A DNA stretch of 64,000 bases from Achatina immaculata (Eukaryota; Mollusca; Gastropoda; Stylommatophora; Achatinidae): positions 14,610,531 through 14,674,530 of the forward strand of contig CM019708.1 of the NCBI GenBank assembly GCA_009760885.1, in the 5' to 3' direction. The position numbers were made by a program, and so were the translations under genes. The notes beneath the pieces were generated by a model. That model was not told where the DNA came from. It was given only the letters and a program-made list of their open reading frames with translations, and did no database searches. Shown here in pieces: positions 53,937-63,458 of the stretch (position 1 is the first letter of the stretch; each line of letters starts with the position of its first letter).

Positions 53937-56062
53937 CTGTCTTAGTCTTGCTCACCATCATTAATCTCTGTCTTAGTCTTGCTCACCATCATTAGTCTAT
54001 GGCTTAGTCTTCCTCGCTATCATTAGTATATGTCTTAGTCCTGCTCACCATTAATAATCTCTGGCTTGGTCTTGCTCACCATTACTTGTGTCTGTCTTAG
54101 TCTTGCTCACCATCATTAGCCTCTGTCTTAATCTTGCTCATCGTTACTAATCTCTGGCTTAGTCTTGCTCACTATCACTTGTTTTTGTCTTAGTCTTGCT
54201 CACCATCATTAGTCTCTGTCTTAGTCTTGCTCACCATCATTAGTCTCTGTCTTAGTCTTGATCACCATCACTAGTCTCTGTCTTAGTCTTGCTCACCATC
54301 ATTAGTCTCTGTCTTAGTCTTGATCACCATCACTAGTCTCTGTCTTAGTCTTGCTCACCATCATTAGTCTCTGTCTTAGTCTTGCTCACCATCATTAGTC
54401 TCTGTCTTAGTCTTGATCACCATCACTAGTCTCTGTCTTAGTCTTGCTCACCATCATTAGTCTCTGTCTTAGTCTTGCTCACCATCATTAGTCTCTGTCT
54501 TAGTCTTGATCACCATCACTAGTCTCTGTCTTAGTCTTGCTCACCATCATTAGTCTCTGTCTTAGTCTTGCTCACCATCATTAGTCTCTGTCTTAGTCTT
54601 GCTCACCATTACTAATCTCTGTCTTAGTCTTGATCACCATCACTAGTCTCTGGGTTAGTCTTGATCACCACTACTAATCTCTGGCTTAGTCTTGATAACC
54701 ATCATTAGTCTCTGTCTTATTCTTGCTCACCATTACTTGTGTCTGTCTTAGTCTTGCTCACCATTACTTGTGTCTGTCTTAGTCTTGCTCACCATTATTT
54801 GTGTCTGTCTTAGTCTTGTTCACCATTACTAATCTCTGGCTTACTCTTGCTTACTATTACTTGTCTCTGGCTTAGTCTTGCTCACTATTACTTGTCTCTG
54901 TCTTAGTCTTGCTCACCATTATTTGTGTCTGTCTTAGTCTTGCTCACCATCATTAGTCTCTGTCTTAGTCTTGCTTACCATTACTTGTCTCTGTCTTAGT
55001 CTTGCTCACCATTATTTGTGTCTGTCTTAGTCTTGTTCACCATTACTAATCTCTGGCTTACTCTTGCTTACTATTACTTGTCTCTGTCTTAGTCTTGCTC
55101 ACCATTACTTGTGTCTGTCTTAGTCTTGCTCACCATCATTAGTCTCTGTCTTAGTCTTGCTCACCATCATTAGTCTCTGTCTTAGTCTTGATCACCATCA
55201 CTAGTCTCTGTCTTAGTCTTGCTCACCATCATTAGTCTCTGTCTTAGTCTTGCTCACCATTACTAATATCTGGCTTAGTCTTGCTTACCATCACTTGTCT
55301 CTGCCTTAGTCTTGCCCATCATCATTAGTCTCTCTCTAGTGTTGCTCGCTATCATTAGTCTCTGGCTTAGTCTTGCTCACCATCACTTGTCTTTGTCTTA
55401 GTCTTGTTCACCATCATTAGTCTCTATCTTAGTCTTGCTCACCAATGCTAATCTCTGGCTTAGTCTTGCTCACCATCACTTGTCTCTGGCTTAGTCTTGC
55501 TCACCATCACTTGTATTTGTCTTAGTCTTGTTCACCATCATTAGTCTATATCTTAGTCTTGCTCACCATCACTTGTCTCTGGCTTAGTCTTGCTCATCAT
55601 CATTAGTCTATATCTTAGTCTTGCTCACCATCACTTGTATTTGTCTTAGTCTTGTTCACCATCATTAGTCTATATCTTAGTCTTGTTCACCATCACTTGT
55701 ATTTGTCTTAGTCTTGTTCACCATCATTAGTCTATATCTTAGTCTTGTTCACCATCACTTGTATTTGTCTTAGTCTTGTTCACCATCACTTGTCTCTGTC
55801 TTATTCTTGCTCACTATCACTTGTCTCTGGCTTAGTCTTGTTCACCATCACTAGTCTCTGTCTTAGTCTTGTTCACCATCATTAGTCTATATCTTAGTCT
55901 TGCTCACCATCACTTGTCTCTGTCTTATTCTTGCTCACTATCACTTGTCTCTGGCTTAGTCTTGATCACCATCACTAGTCTCTGTCTTGATCACCATCAC
56001 TAGTCTCTATCTTATTCTTGTTCACCATCACTTGTCTCTGGCTTAGTCTTATTCATTATTGT
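53937..56062 (+). repeat. 31-bp minisatellite array, copy 2, about 68 units
   Basis: Its first ~920 bp follow the variant order of copy 1 (including CCTCTGTCTTAATCTTGCTC then ATCG); beyond about 54860 the array continues past the duplicated segment and becomes more variable. Confidence 0.95.
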
Positions 56063-56284
56063 AATCAAAGTACAATTGTAACTTTCATTTTTTCCCCTCT
56101 AAGTACTGCAGTGACTTTCTATCAAATGATAAAATATGTGATTCTCCATCTGAAATAGAACTGTCTTACAAATAATTATTTCTAACATTATATGACTGAG
56201 GTATACCGACCCACAGTGCATTTTATAACAGAGTGTTAACATAAACAAGAAAAAAGGCTATAAATTAAATTATTTGTAAATAAA

Positions 56285-56495
56285 CATTTATGAACAATAA
56301 TTCGACCATGGAATTGTTACAATAAGCAATAATTCCACCATGGAAGTGTTACAATAAACAATAATTCCACCATGGAAGTGCTACAATAAACAATAATTCC
56401 ACCATGGAAATGTTACAATAAGCAATAACTCCACCATGGAAATGTTATAATAAACAATAATTCCATCATGGAAGTGTTACGATGAACAGTAATTA
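56285..56495 (+). repeat. 32-bp minisatellite, about six units
   Basis: Units containing CAATAATTCCACCATGGAAG and TGTTACAATAA. Confidence 0.88.
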
Positions 56496-56729
56496 CACCG
56501 CAGAAAAGTATGTTATAAATTTGTGAACGTGTTTTTTTATGGTAACGGTACACATGAAAGCAGATTAAATGAACACATTTGTATTACACTATAATCGAGA
56601 GTGAGGACTGTTATTGAAAGTGTTTTTAACACATAAAAAGTATTAAATATTGCGAAAAGAAATATTTTAATAGCGATATTTATTTCAATATATTAAGTGA
56701 ATTTTTTTTCCTTTATGAACTGTTCCCTA

Positions 56730-57003
56730 GAGCTGAGATCTGCAGGTGCTGCCGTTCTGATGTTGAAAGACATACATCATACTAGAGCAGGGAGTAGGTG
56801 GTTTGCTTAAAGATGAAGACTGGATCCAAGGACGAAGATTCCAGTGAACGCTACCATCATGGGGGACGCCACAGGCCCTATTCCGTTAGCCAAGGTGGCA
56901 CAACAGCCTGCTGCTGGGGGCTGACCAGCTTTGTTCCACAGACCGTGTTGACACTGCCAACCACACCAGTACAGTAATCCTTGCCACAGTTTGTTGAAAT
57001 AAA
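56730..57003 (+). other. GC-rich unique segment ending in AATAAA
   Basis: GC-richer than its surroundings and not repeated in the window. A 50-odd codon plus-strand frame starts at the ATG near 56812 (begins MKTGSKDEDSSERYHHGG) and stops at TAA near 56976; AATAAA follows at 56998-57003. It looks like the 3' end of a transcript or a processed retrocopy lying in the intron of EF-hand gene 2 on the opposite strand. I do not recognise the peptide. Confidence 0.35.
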
Positions 57004-57099
57004 TTAGTTTTGATATAATTCTGTTTCATTATTACACACATGCACATAAACACACATACTAGTAACTAATAATAATGATAACAATAACAAACTGCTTAC

Positions 57100-57181
57100 C
57101 TACGAAAGATGGATCCACCGAGTCGAGTGCTGTAGTTAACTCCTGCTTGCTAATCTTTCCGTCCTTGTCTGTGTCTAACGA
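57100..57181 (-). CDS. EF-hand gene 2, exon 2 (EF-hand 2)
   Basis: 82 bases, phase 0 at the acceptor (TGTGCAG) and one base into Gly at the donor (GTAAGC). It encodes residues 50-76 plus the first base of Gly77. The EF-hand 2 loop DTDKDGKISKQE (52-63) is fully canonical, as it is in gene 1, making this the best-preserved site of the family. Size and phases match exon 2 of gene 1 exactly. Confidence 0.88.
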
Positions 57182-57561
57182 CTGCACAGATGAGGTTTTA
57201 TTGCAAATTATTGAATCATTTTGAGAGGAAACTATAACTCTTTTATAACATGAACTGGTCTAATACTATAACATTCTCGGGTCAACCTGTCTGTCGGTAG
57301 ATGGGTCATGGTGACATAACAGTTAGATCGGGTGGAAGAGGGCGGAAGGGGGGGGGGGTGGGCTGGATGAGTCATCTTCCCTGGTCTTTTGAAACATTAG
57401 ACTGACGTAGTGGACATCAAGTAACAGGCCCGCTGGAATGTTACCAGGTCGTATAGACCTGAATAAGGAAGGCTAGGGCAGACTGGTCAGTCTCGTTATC
57501 GGCAGTGAAGGAAGTTGTGTGTCAAAGTTCACGCGTGTAGCTAGAGTTCAAGTGCTGTTTT
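57182..57561. other. Intron 1 sequence of EF-hand gene 2, proximal part
   Basis: Holds a G-run at about 57348-57358 and one isolated unit (about 57436-57465, GGAATGTTACCAGGTCGTAT) of the 26-bp minisatellite located at 46838-47195. No coding sequence. Confidence 0.55.
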
Positions 57562-57572
57562 AATATTATCAG

Positions 57573-58736
57573 CTAAAATGGGTGGCGACTGCAGTAAAAC
57601 TGGTTCAAAGAACAAACGTAGACAGAGATGTACCGTGCAGTTTTACCAGCTGGCAAAGGGAGTAAGTAAAGTGAGAAAAATGAGAGAAAAAAACAAACAA
57701 AATAAAAAGTATGAGAGTGCGGTGAGAATGTATAAATGAAAAACAAACAACATCCGATATTTCGGCGTGAGCATTTTTCGAGATACACAAACGAGACAAA
57801 AACGTATAACTAAACGAAAAATTATCTTAATGTGACATCCTCTAAAAGTAGGGAACCACAGAAATGTGTGACCAATAGATGAGGCATAGAGACCACGCGG
57901 GGTCACACAAAGGATAAGCCGACAGAGCCAATCGTAAAGAAGAGGCGGAAAGAGGGAGGGAAACAGAGAGAAGGGGGAGGGCAATAGAAACAGTCTCTAG
58001 AAGAGACGGTGTAGGGGAGGGGGGACGGGGAAACGGAGAGATAATGAATGAAGAACATACACACCTGCAGTGAGAAAATGTGAAACTGGTGAATAGGACA
58101 AAAGATCCTACCAATCACAAAAAGGGGTGGAAAACTAAAGAAGTTAAAAAAAAGCTGAAGACATTGTTAATTTCAGCTGGTTGGAGACAGCCAGCCTGGA
58201 AGATAAGGCGCTGTTGTAGGACCCTCCGAGATCGTACATCAGCAGAACAAGATTGGATCGCACTAAGAGAAATGTTCTGTTTTCCCCTGTGGTTGATAAG
58301 GCAAAAATGTTTAGCCACAGGTGTCCAGGCCCTCTTAGAAATATCATTAAGATGTTGGCGAAAATGATCTCCTAAGCGAAAACCGGTCTCCCCTATGTAC
58401 TTAATACCGCAACGTTTGCACATAATAGCATAAATAACATTGCGTGAAGTGCAGGTGAAACCCTCCTGAACTGATAACGTGGAATTAGGAAGGAGATCTC
58501 GACAACAAACGGACAAGTGTTGCATCTACGACGTCCGCAACGTCTGATACCAGTTTAATTATACGTTTTTGTCTCGTTTGTGTATGTAATCCTCGAAAAA
58601 GGCTCACGCCGAAATAGCGGATGTTGTATGTTTTTCATTTATACATTCTCACCTCACTATCATAGTTTGTTTTTCTCACTTTTCTCATTCCCTCTGCCAC
58701 CTTGCTAAACTGCACCATACACATGTATCTAGCTTC
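57573..58736 (-). mobile_element. Penelope-like element PLE-2, 5'-truncated, with inverted terminal segment
   Basis: A 1164-bp copy between two copies of AATATTATCAG (57562-57572, 58737-58747), an 11-bp target duplication. On the minus strand it has the GIY-YIG ORF (58525-58115) and then the non-coding tail ending near 57590 (GTAAAACTGCACGGTACA). At the other end, 58545-58736 repeats the tail in inverted orientation (GTTTGTGTATGTAATCCTCG to CTAAACTGCACCATACACA). Hammerhead-like strings lie at 58588-58623 (plus) and 57751-57783 (minus). It lies in intron 1 of EF-hand gene 2 in the same orientation as the gene. Confidence 0.85.
58115..58525 (-). pseudogene. PLE-2 GIY-YIG endonuclease fragment
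   Basis: A 136-codon frame: DLLPNSTLSVQEGFTCTSRN, then VIYAIMCKRCGIKYIGETGF (VIY and YIG at the GIY-YIG positions; the CKRC pair is typical of PLE nucleases), LGDHFRQHLNDI and LQQRLIFQAG. The RT domain is absent. The spacing between VIY and YIG is conserved with PLE-1 (CKRCRITYIG). Confidence 0.82.
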
Positions 58737-58761
58737 AATATTATCAGTACAGGACAGATCA

Positions 58762-59045
58762 ATGTTTGATCAGTGCAGTACAGATAGCAGTCTTTGATCA
58801 GTGCATACAGATAGTGGTGTTTGATCAGTGCAGTACAGATAGCAGTCTTTGATCAGTGCAGTAAAGATAGCGGTGTTTGATCAGTGCAGTACAGATAGTG
58901 GTGTTTGATCAGTGCAGTACAGATAGTGGTGTTTGATCAGTGCAGTACAGATAGTGGTGTTTGATCAGTGCAGTACAGATAGTGGTGTTTGATCAGTGCA
59001 GTACAGACAGTGGTGTTTGATCAGTGCAGTACAGATAGTGGTGTT
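58762..59045 (+). repeat. 28-bp minisatellite, about ten units
   Basis: Units GTTTGATCAGTGCAGTACAG + ATAGTGGT, close to the right edge of PLE-2. Confidence 0.9.
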
Positions 59046-59477
59046 TTCAATGTGATCAGTGCTGTACATATAACTATGCTGAGTATAGAAATCTTTAGAA
59101 TATAAAGACTCGTGATAGGACAAGTGTTCAATTGTAATAAGAAGATAAGGAGGCCAGCCCACAATCTGTGAACAGCCATGTTATCAAAGTTTGATCCAGT
59201 GACTCACGAATGCTTCTGTTGTTCGCCTACAAGTGCCAGAGCATCCTGTGAAATCCAGCAACTTCGTAGTTCTCAGTCAGTCAATCATTCAGTCAATCAG
59301 TCAGTCAGTCAGTCAGTCAGTCATAGTGCTCAAATTAATTATTAAATAGGAATAATCCACATAAAGGTTGATTATTTGGCGTGGTCTAACTTTTGTAATA
59401 AAATCATATGAGCGTATTGTCCATTAAACTTTACATTCCTGGGATCACGCTCGTGTTCCATTCTCTAACAATTTTTC
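59046..59477. repeat. Spacer with TCAG microsatellite
   Basis: (TCAG)n and TCAA variants at about 59274-59322. No gene is seen. Confidence 0.6.
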
Positions 59478-59930
59478 AGTAGCTCCTTGTGGTTGTGTGA
59501 CTGTTGTATCGGACAGCTCATTGTTATTGTGTGACTGTTGTACCTGGCAGCTCCTTGTGATTGTGTGACTGTTGTACCTGGCAGCTCTTTGTGATTGTGT
59601 GACTGTTGTACCTGGCAGCTCCTTGTGATTGTGTGACTGTTGTACCTGGCAGCTCATTGTGATTGTGTGACTGTTGTACCTCGCAGCTCTTTGTGATTGT
59701 GTGACTGTTGTACCTGGCAGCTCTTTGTGATTGTGTGACTGTTGTACCTGGCAGCTCTTTGTGATTGTGTGACTGTTGTACCTGGCAGCTCTTTGTGATT
59801 GTGTGACTGTTGTACCTGGCAGCTCTTTGTGATTGTGTGACTGTTGTACTTGGCAGCTCATTGTGATTATGTGACTGTTGTACCTGGCAGCTCATTGTGA
59901 TTGTGTGACTGTTTGTTGTACCGGGCATCA
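59478..59930 (+). repeat. 34-bp minisatellite, about 13 units
   Basis: Units CAGCTCTTTGTGATTGTGTG + ACTGTTGTACCTGG. The two overlapping minus-strand frames through it encode the same repeat shifted and are artefacts. Confidence 0.92.
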
Positions 59931-60485
59931 ACTAAAATAGGGCACCACAATGATACACTAGCAAGGACTTTGTGACCAGACATCTTAAACCTACCAAGTG
60001 GGAGTTGACAGCTACAGACACTGGAACCTGCAGTAACTAGAACACTCTACACAGGCACGAGTCTTATGTGTGTATGTGTGTGTTTGTGAATGAAAAGGAC
60101 AGAGAGAGAAAGAGAGAGAGAAACAGATAGAGAGAAAGGGAGAGAGAGAGAAAGAGAGAGAGAGCTATTCCACCTGATCATTTTGGACACACAATTCGGG
60201 ATTATATTTTTTGTTTATAAAAGAAAGGTGGGGCTTTCATTTAGATGGCATTATAAAAGTCTCATCAGAGAAGAGGGCATGTTTTGGTTGACAGGAATGC
60301 TCGATAAGCTATCACTCTTGTTTGGTTCTTGATGAATTACAGACGATGTGCTCATCCGAGAGTTAGCTATTTTCATGAGTTCCCAAAGTTAGGAGAGTGA
60401 TATGGAAGGTTTAAAAAAACAACTTATTAACACTTATTCAACAATACATATTTAGAAATGTCCATAGGTAAAAACGTTTCTACTG
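59931..60485. repeat. Spacer with GA microsatellite
   Basis: A (GA)n-rich tract at about 60099-60165 and otherwise unique sequence without a recognised feature. Confidence 0.6.
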
Positions 60486-60510
60486 TCGACAGACAGACAG
60501 ACAGACAGAC

Positions 60511-60596
<86 letters not shown>

Positions 60597-60742
60597 GCAG
60601 GTAGGCATACAGACAGACAGGCAGAAGGACAGATAGACAGAGGGATAGAGACAGACAGCCAGATAGCCAGATAGACAGACAGTCAGACAGACAGATAGAC
60701 AGACAGATAGACAGGCAGGCAGACAGACAGACAGACAGACAG
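60486..60742 (-). repeat. Tetranucleotide microsatellite at start of EF-hand gene 2 intron 1
   Basis: GACA, GATA and GGCA-type blocks. On the minus strand the repeat begins within a few bases of the exon 1 donor (GTAAATCTGTCTGTCTG), the same position as the repeat in intron 1 of gene 1. Confidence 0.9.
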
Positions 60743-60748
60743 ATTTAC

Positions 60749-60895
60749 CATGAGATAGTCCTCTGCTTCAGTCTGTGTTATGCTGTTGTCGCCGTTTTCG
60801 TCCAAGGCATGGAATAGATCTTGCTCAAGCTGAGCAACGTCTGCCGTCAAGGTCAAGGCCGGCATTAGGATCAGGACCGCGTAGATGAACATCAT
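60749..60895 (-). CDS. EF-hand gene 2, exon 1 (signal peptide and EF-hand 1): small secreted four-EF-hand protein
   Basis: Encodes residues 1-49, from ATG at 60893-60895 (a second ATG follows directly) to a phase 0 donor (CATG then GTAAAT). Residues 1-18 are a hydrophobic signal peptide (YAVLILMPALTLTA, likely cut before DVAQ). EF-hand 1 loop is DENGDNSITQTE (32-43). The complete product is 121 residues with loops at 32, 52, 87 and 107, so spacing is 20, 35, 20, exactly as in gene 1. Three of the four loops are good calcium binders by sequence. The gene spans 11.3 kb because of repeats and PLE-2 in its introns. An AAC/AAT repeat just upstream (60900-60945) encodes Leu in frame but has no ATG, so it is taken as 5' UTR or promoter. 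Confidence 0.88.
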
Positions 60896-61194
60896 TCTTA
60901 ACAATAATAACAATAATAACAATAATAACAATAATAACAATAATTTCGAGTGTTAAGTGTTAAAATTAATTATCAAGTGTTCTAAATAAAATTGCACTAC
61001 GAAATACTGAAAATAGTTTGTATGTACAATTAATCATCTTTCAAGCAGACATTTTGTGTCTATTTGTTTCTGTGAGAATTGTCCTAGTAATTATCAACTC
61101 TGTCGTTTTGTTTTTGGCTTTGGTTCTGTGTGTGTAAAGGAAGTCTTGTCCTAACTTGTCTTGTCTCATTCTTCATATACTTTTCAGTGTTGAG
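60896..61194. other. Upstream region of EF-hand gene 2
   Basis: An (AACAAT)n repeat at about 60900-60943 touches the start codon region. The rest is AT-rich and should hold the promoter; no convincing TATA box was seen. Family F and C elements begin about 300-500 bases upstream of the ATG. Confidence 0.5.
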
Positions 61195-61399
61195 GGAACA
61201 AATAGACGTCTTGATAGGTCTCGACGATTTGCTTCATATAATGGGATATTTAATGCTGCTGTAATATCCTCTCTCTCCATCTCCTACGTGAGCGGCCTCT
61301 TCCTCTGTTACTTACAAATCTTAGTGTGAACGTTGTCTGTGATATTCCGTCTGGTGGTAACCATGTAACATAGCCAAACCATTTGACTTGTTGTTTCTG

Positions 61400-62655
61400 G
61401 ATATAATGTTATACTGGTGTATAGACTCAAAGATATAGTGGATACTGCAATGAGAGAAGAACAAGCAGGATTTCGAAAAGGGAGAAGCTGTCTCGACCAG
61501 ATCTTTACTCTCAGAATAATACTTGAAGAACATATTGAAAAGCAGAAACCATTAATACTGAACTTCATAGATTTTAAGAAGGCATTTGATAGCATACACA
61601 GAGATTCATTATGGAGAATTTTATGTCTATATGGAATACCATCTAAAATTGTCAACATCATTAAGGACTTATACAATGGATATGGTTGTGCAGTCAAGAC
61701 AGAAGAAGGGATGAGTGAATGGTTCCAGATTGAAACAGGCGTGAAACAAGGATGTATACTGTCTCCTTTACTTTTTGGGATTACAATAGACTTCATAATG
61801 AAAAAATGCTGCACAGGTAACACAGGTATTGACTGGGTACATGGGACCCAACTAGAAGATCTTGATTTTGCTGATGACATAACTCTTATCAGTAATAATG
61901 TGAATTCCATGCAAGAAAAAACAGATAGCCTATCTTCACTGGCTAGCAAAATAGGACTTGAAATTAACAAGGACAAAACAAAAATAATGAAAATTCCCAT
62001 CAATCAAAATGGAAAAATACACATAGAAGGGACAGATATTGAAGAAGTCAATCAATTTGCATACCTTGGCAGCTACATAGACCAGGATGGTGACACTAGA
62101 AAGGAAGTTAGGATCAGAATTGCAAAAGCAGCATCAATCTTCAAGAATCTTGAGAACATATGGAATTCAAAAGTTATAAGCACAAAAACCAAGTTAAGAC
62201 TATTCAATTCAAATGTAATATCCACCCTCATTTATGCATGCGAAAGCTGGAAAACAACTAAAGAAATAGAAAAGAAATTAGACTCTTTTGAAAACAAATG
62301 CCTAAGGAAAATACTCGGCATCAAGTGGAATGAATTCAAGAACAATGCAGAGATAAGACAGATGACTGAACAACAACCAGTCTCACGGGTGATCAGGAAA
62401 AGGAGATGGACATATGTTGGCCACTTGATGAGAAGAAATGATCAGAGAATCCCAAAACAAGCTATCAAGTGGAACACAACAGGCCGAAGAAAAAGGGGCA
62501 GACCACGTGAAACTCTGAAGAGAACATTATTAAGAGAGGCCAAGTTAACAGGCATAAAATCCTTTGATGAGGTTGAAAGACTCGCCGAAGACAGGAAAAA
62601 TTGGCGAACTACTTTGCGAGCCCTATGTGACGTCTAACGGCACGGGAAGGATATA
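61400..62655 (+). mobile_element. Family C retrotransposon C2, 5'-truncated
   Basis: Starts inside RT and runs to the family C 3' end (CGGCACGGGAAGG and a GATATAA/GATAAG tail). Its coding region is uninterrupted, which makes it the youngest family C copy in the window. Confidence 0.85.
61417..62637 (+). CDS. C2 reverse transcriptase, N-terminally truncated but open
   Basis: A 406-codon open frame to TAA at 62635-62637. It covers REEQAGFRKGRSCLDQIF, NFIDFKKAFDSIHRDSLW (motif A, catalytic Asp), ETGVKQGCILSPLLFGITID (motif B), LDFADDITLI (motif C, FADD), KTKIMKIP, FAYLGSYIDQDGDTRKEVRI, and the C-terminal RRWTYVGHLMRRND and GRRKRGRPRETL blocks. The APE endonuclease and RT N-terminus are missing through 5' truncation, so it cannot mobilise itself. 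The Met shown as start is not the native start. Confidence 0.88.
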   Translation: MYRLKDIVDTAMREEQAGFRKGRSCLDQIFTLRIILEEHIEKQKPLILNFIDFKKAFDSIHRDSLWRILCLYGIPSKIVNIIKDLYNGYGCAVKTEEGMSEWFQIETGVKQGCILSPLLFGITIDFIMKKCCTGNTGIDWVHGTQLEDLDFADDITLISNNVNSMQEKTDSLSSLASKIGLEINKDKTKIMKIPINQNGKIHIEGTDIEEVNQFAYLGSYIDQDGDTRKEVRIRIAKAASIFKNLENIWNSKVISTKTKLRLFNSNVISTLIYACESWKTTKEIEKKLDSFENKCLRKILGIKWNEFKNNAEIRQMTEQQPVSRVIRKRRWTYVGHLMRRNDQRIPKQAIKWNTTGRRKRGRPRETLKRTLLREAKLTGIKSFDEVERLAEDRKNWRTTLRALCDV

Positions 62656-62905
62656 AGATATAAGATAAGGTGTTACTCTAACCTTTGCCCTGATAATGTC
62701 ATTTCGTATTTGGTTTCTTCTTGTCACATTAAGTATTCTCCGTAAACATCTCATTTTCTGTCGTGATGATTTTTCTTTTCTGTTTGGTTGTTAGTGCCCA
62801 TGTTTGACATTGATAGCATAGAGTAGGGAGGAAATTTGTGTTGTACAGTGCCCTTTTTTCAGTTGCGATGTATTTGTTTTTCATTAAAGGAGTCATTTCT
62901 TGTCC

Positions 62906-63137
62906 TAACTTTTAAAAAAAATCGAATCTACTTCCAACACAGCGTCAGTGTCAATCAATGTGTTCTTCGGGGTTCGGGCGAATAAGAAGGAGACGAAGAA
63001 AAAAGAAGAAAAAGAAAAAGGAAGAAAGAAATAAGAAGAAGAAGAAGAAGAGTAGTAGTAGTAGTAGTAGCATTATTATTATTATTATTATCATCATTAG
63101 TAGTAGTAGTAATAGTAGTAGTAGTAATAGTAGTAGT

Positions 63138-63184
<47 letters not shown>

Positions 63185-63191
63185 CAGCAGC

Positions 63192-63247
<56 letters not shown>

Positions 63248-63458
63248 GTAAAACTCAAACTTCTATATATTCATAAACTATAGCTCGTTAGTTTCGTTAA
63301 TGTTTCGCTTAAAAATCAAGATTGGTTGTGAGAACGAAGTAAGTTTAGTGAGGTTGTATAATCTGATAACTTCCACCAACATGTTTAAATCTAAGTAAGT
63401 ATGATAAATCTGTAGTATCAGTTGTAAATTCATGCAGCTCATTAATTAGTAACACACT
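62906..63458 (+). repeat. Spacer with GAA, AGT and AGC trinucleotide microsatellite
   Basis: An AAG/GAA-rich stretch at 62990-63050 passes into (AGT)n with AGC and ATT blocks up to 63247. The serine-rich frame through it is not a gene. The rest is AT-rich spacer. Confidence 0.85.

Larger units (their letters stand above)
49747..57099 (-). other. Intron 2 of EF-hand gene 2, 7.35 kb, mainly minisatellite
   Basis: Donor GTAAGC at 57099-57094 and acceptor TACGCAG. About 80 percent of the intron is tandem repeat (49-, 47-, 31- and 32-bp units, listed separately). The equivalent intron of gene 1 is 917 bases and lacks these arrays. Confidence 0.8.
61195..62905 (-). mobile_element. Family F non-LTR retrotransposon, 3' part, split by C2
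   Basis: Minus-strand pieces flank C2. The piece at about 62660-62905 encodes KRALYNTNFLPTLCYQCQTW and ALTTKQKRKIITTE; the piece at about 61195-61392 encodes QQVKWFGYVTWLP and GRGRSRRRWRE. These are consecutive blocks of the C-terminal region of an RTE-type RT ORF. Strings GTTATACT (left) and GTTACTCT (right) mark the insertion point. Confidence 0.7.

Noticed and set aside
59445..59931. Overlapping ~135-residue frames with repeated CQVQQSHNHKEL-type sequence
   Set aside because: They are the same 34-bp repeat read in successive frames, with no start context or splice evidence.
60896..60940. In-frame leucine-rich N-terminal extension of EF-hand gene 2
   Set aside because: It derives from an AAC/AAT microsatellite, lacks an ATG, and the MMFIY start gives a normal signal peptide like gene 1.
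63025..63250. Poly-serine protein
   Set aside because: Pure AGT/AGC trinucleotide microsatellite translation.
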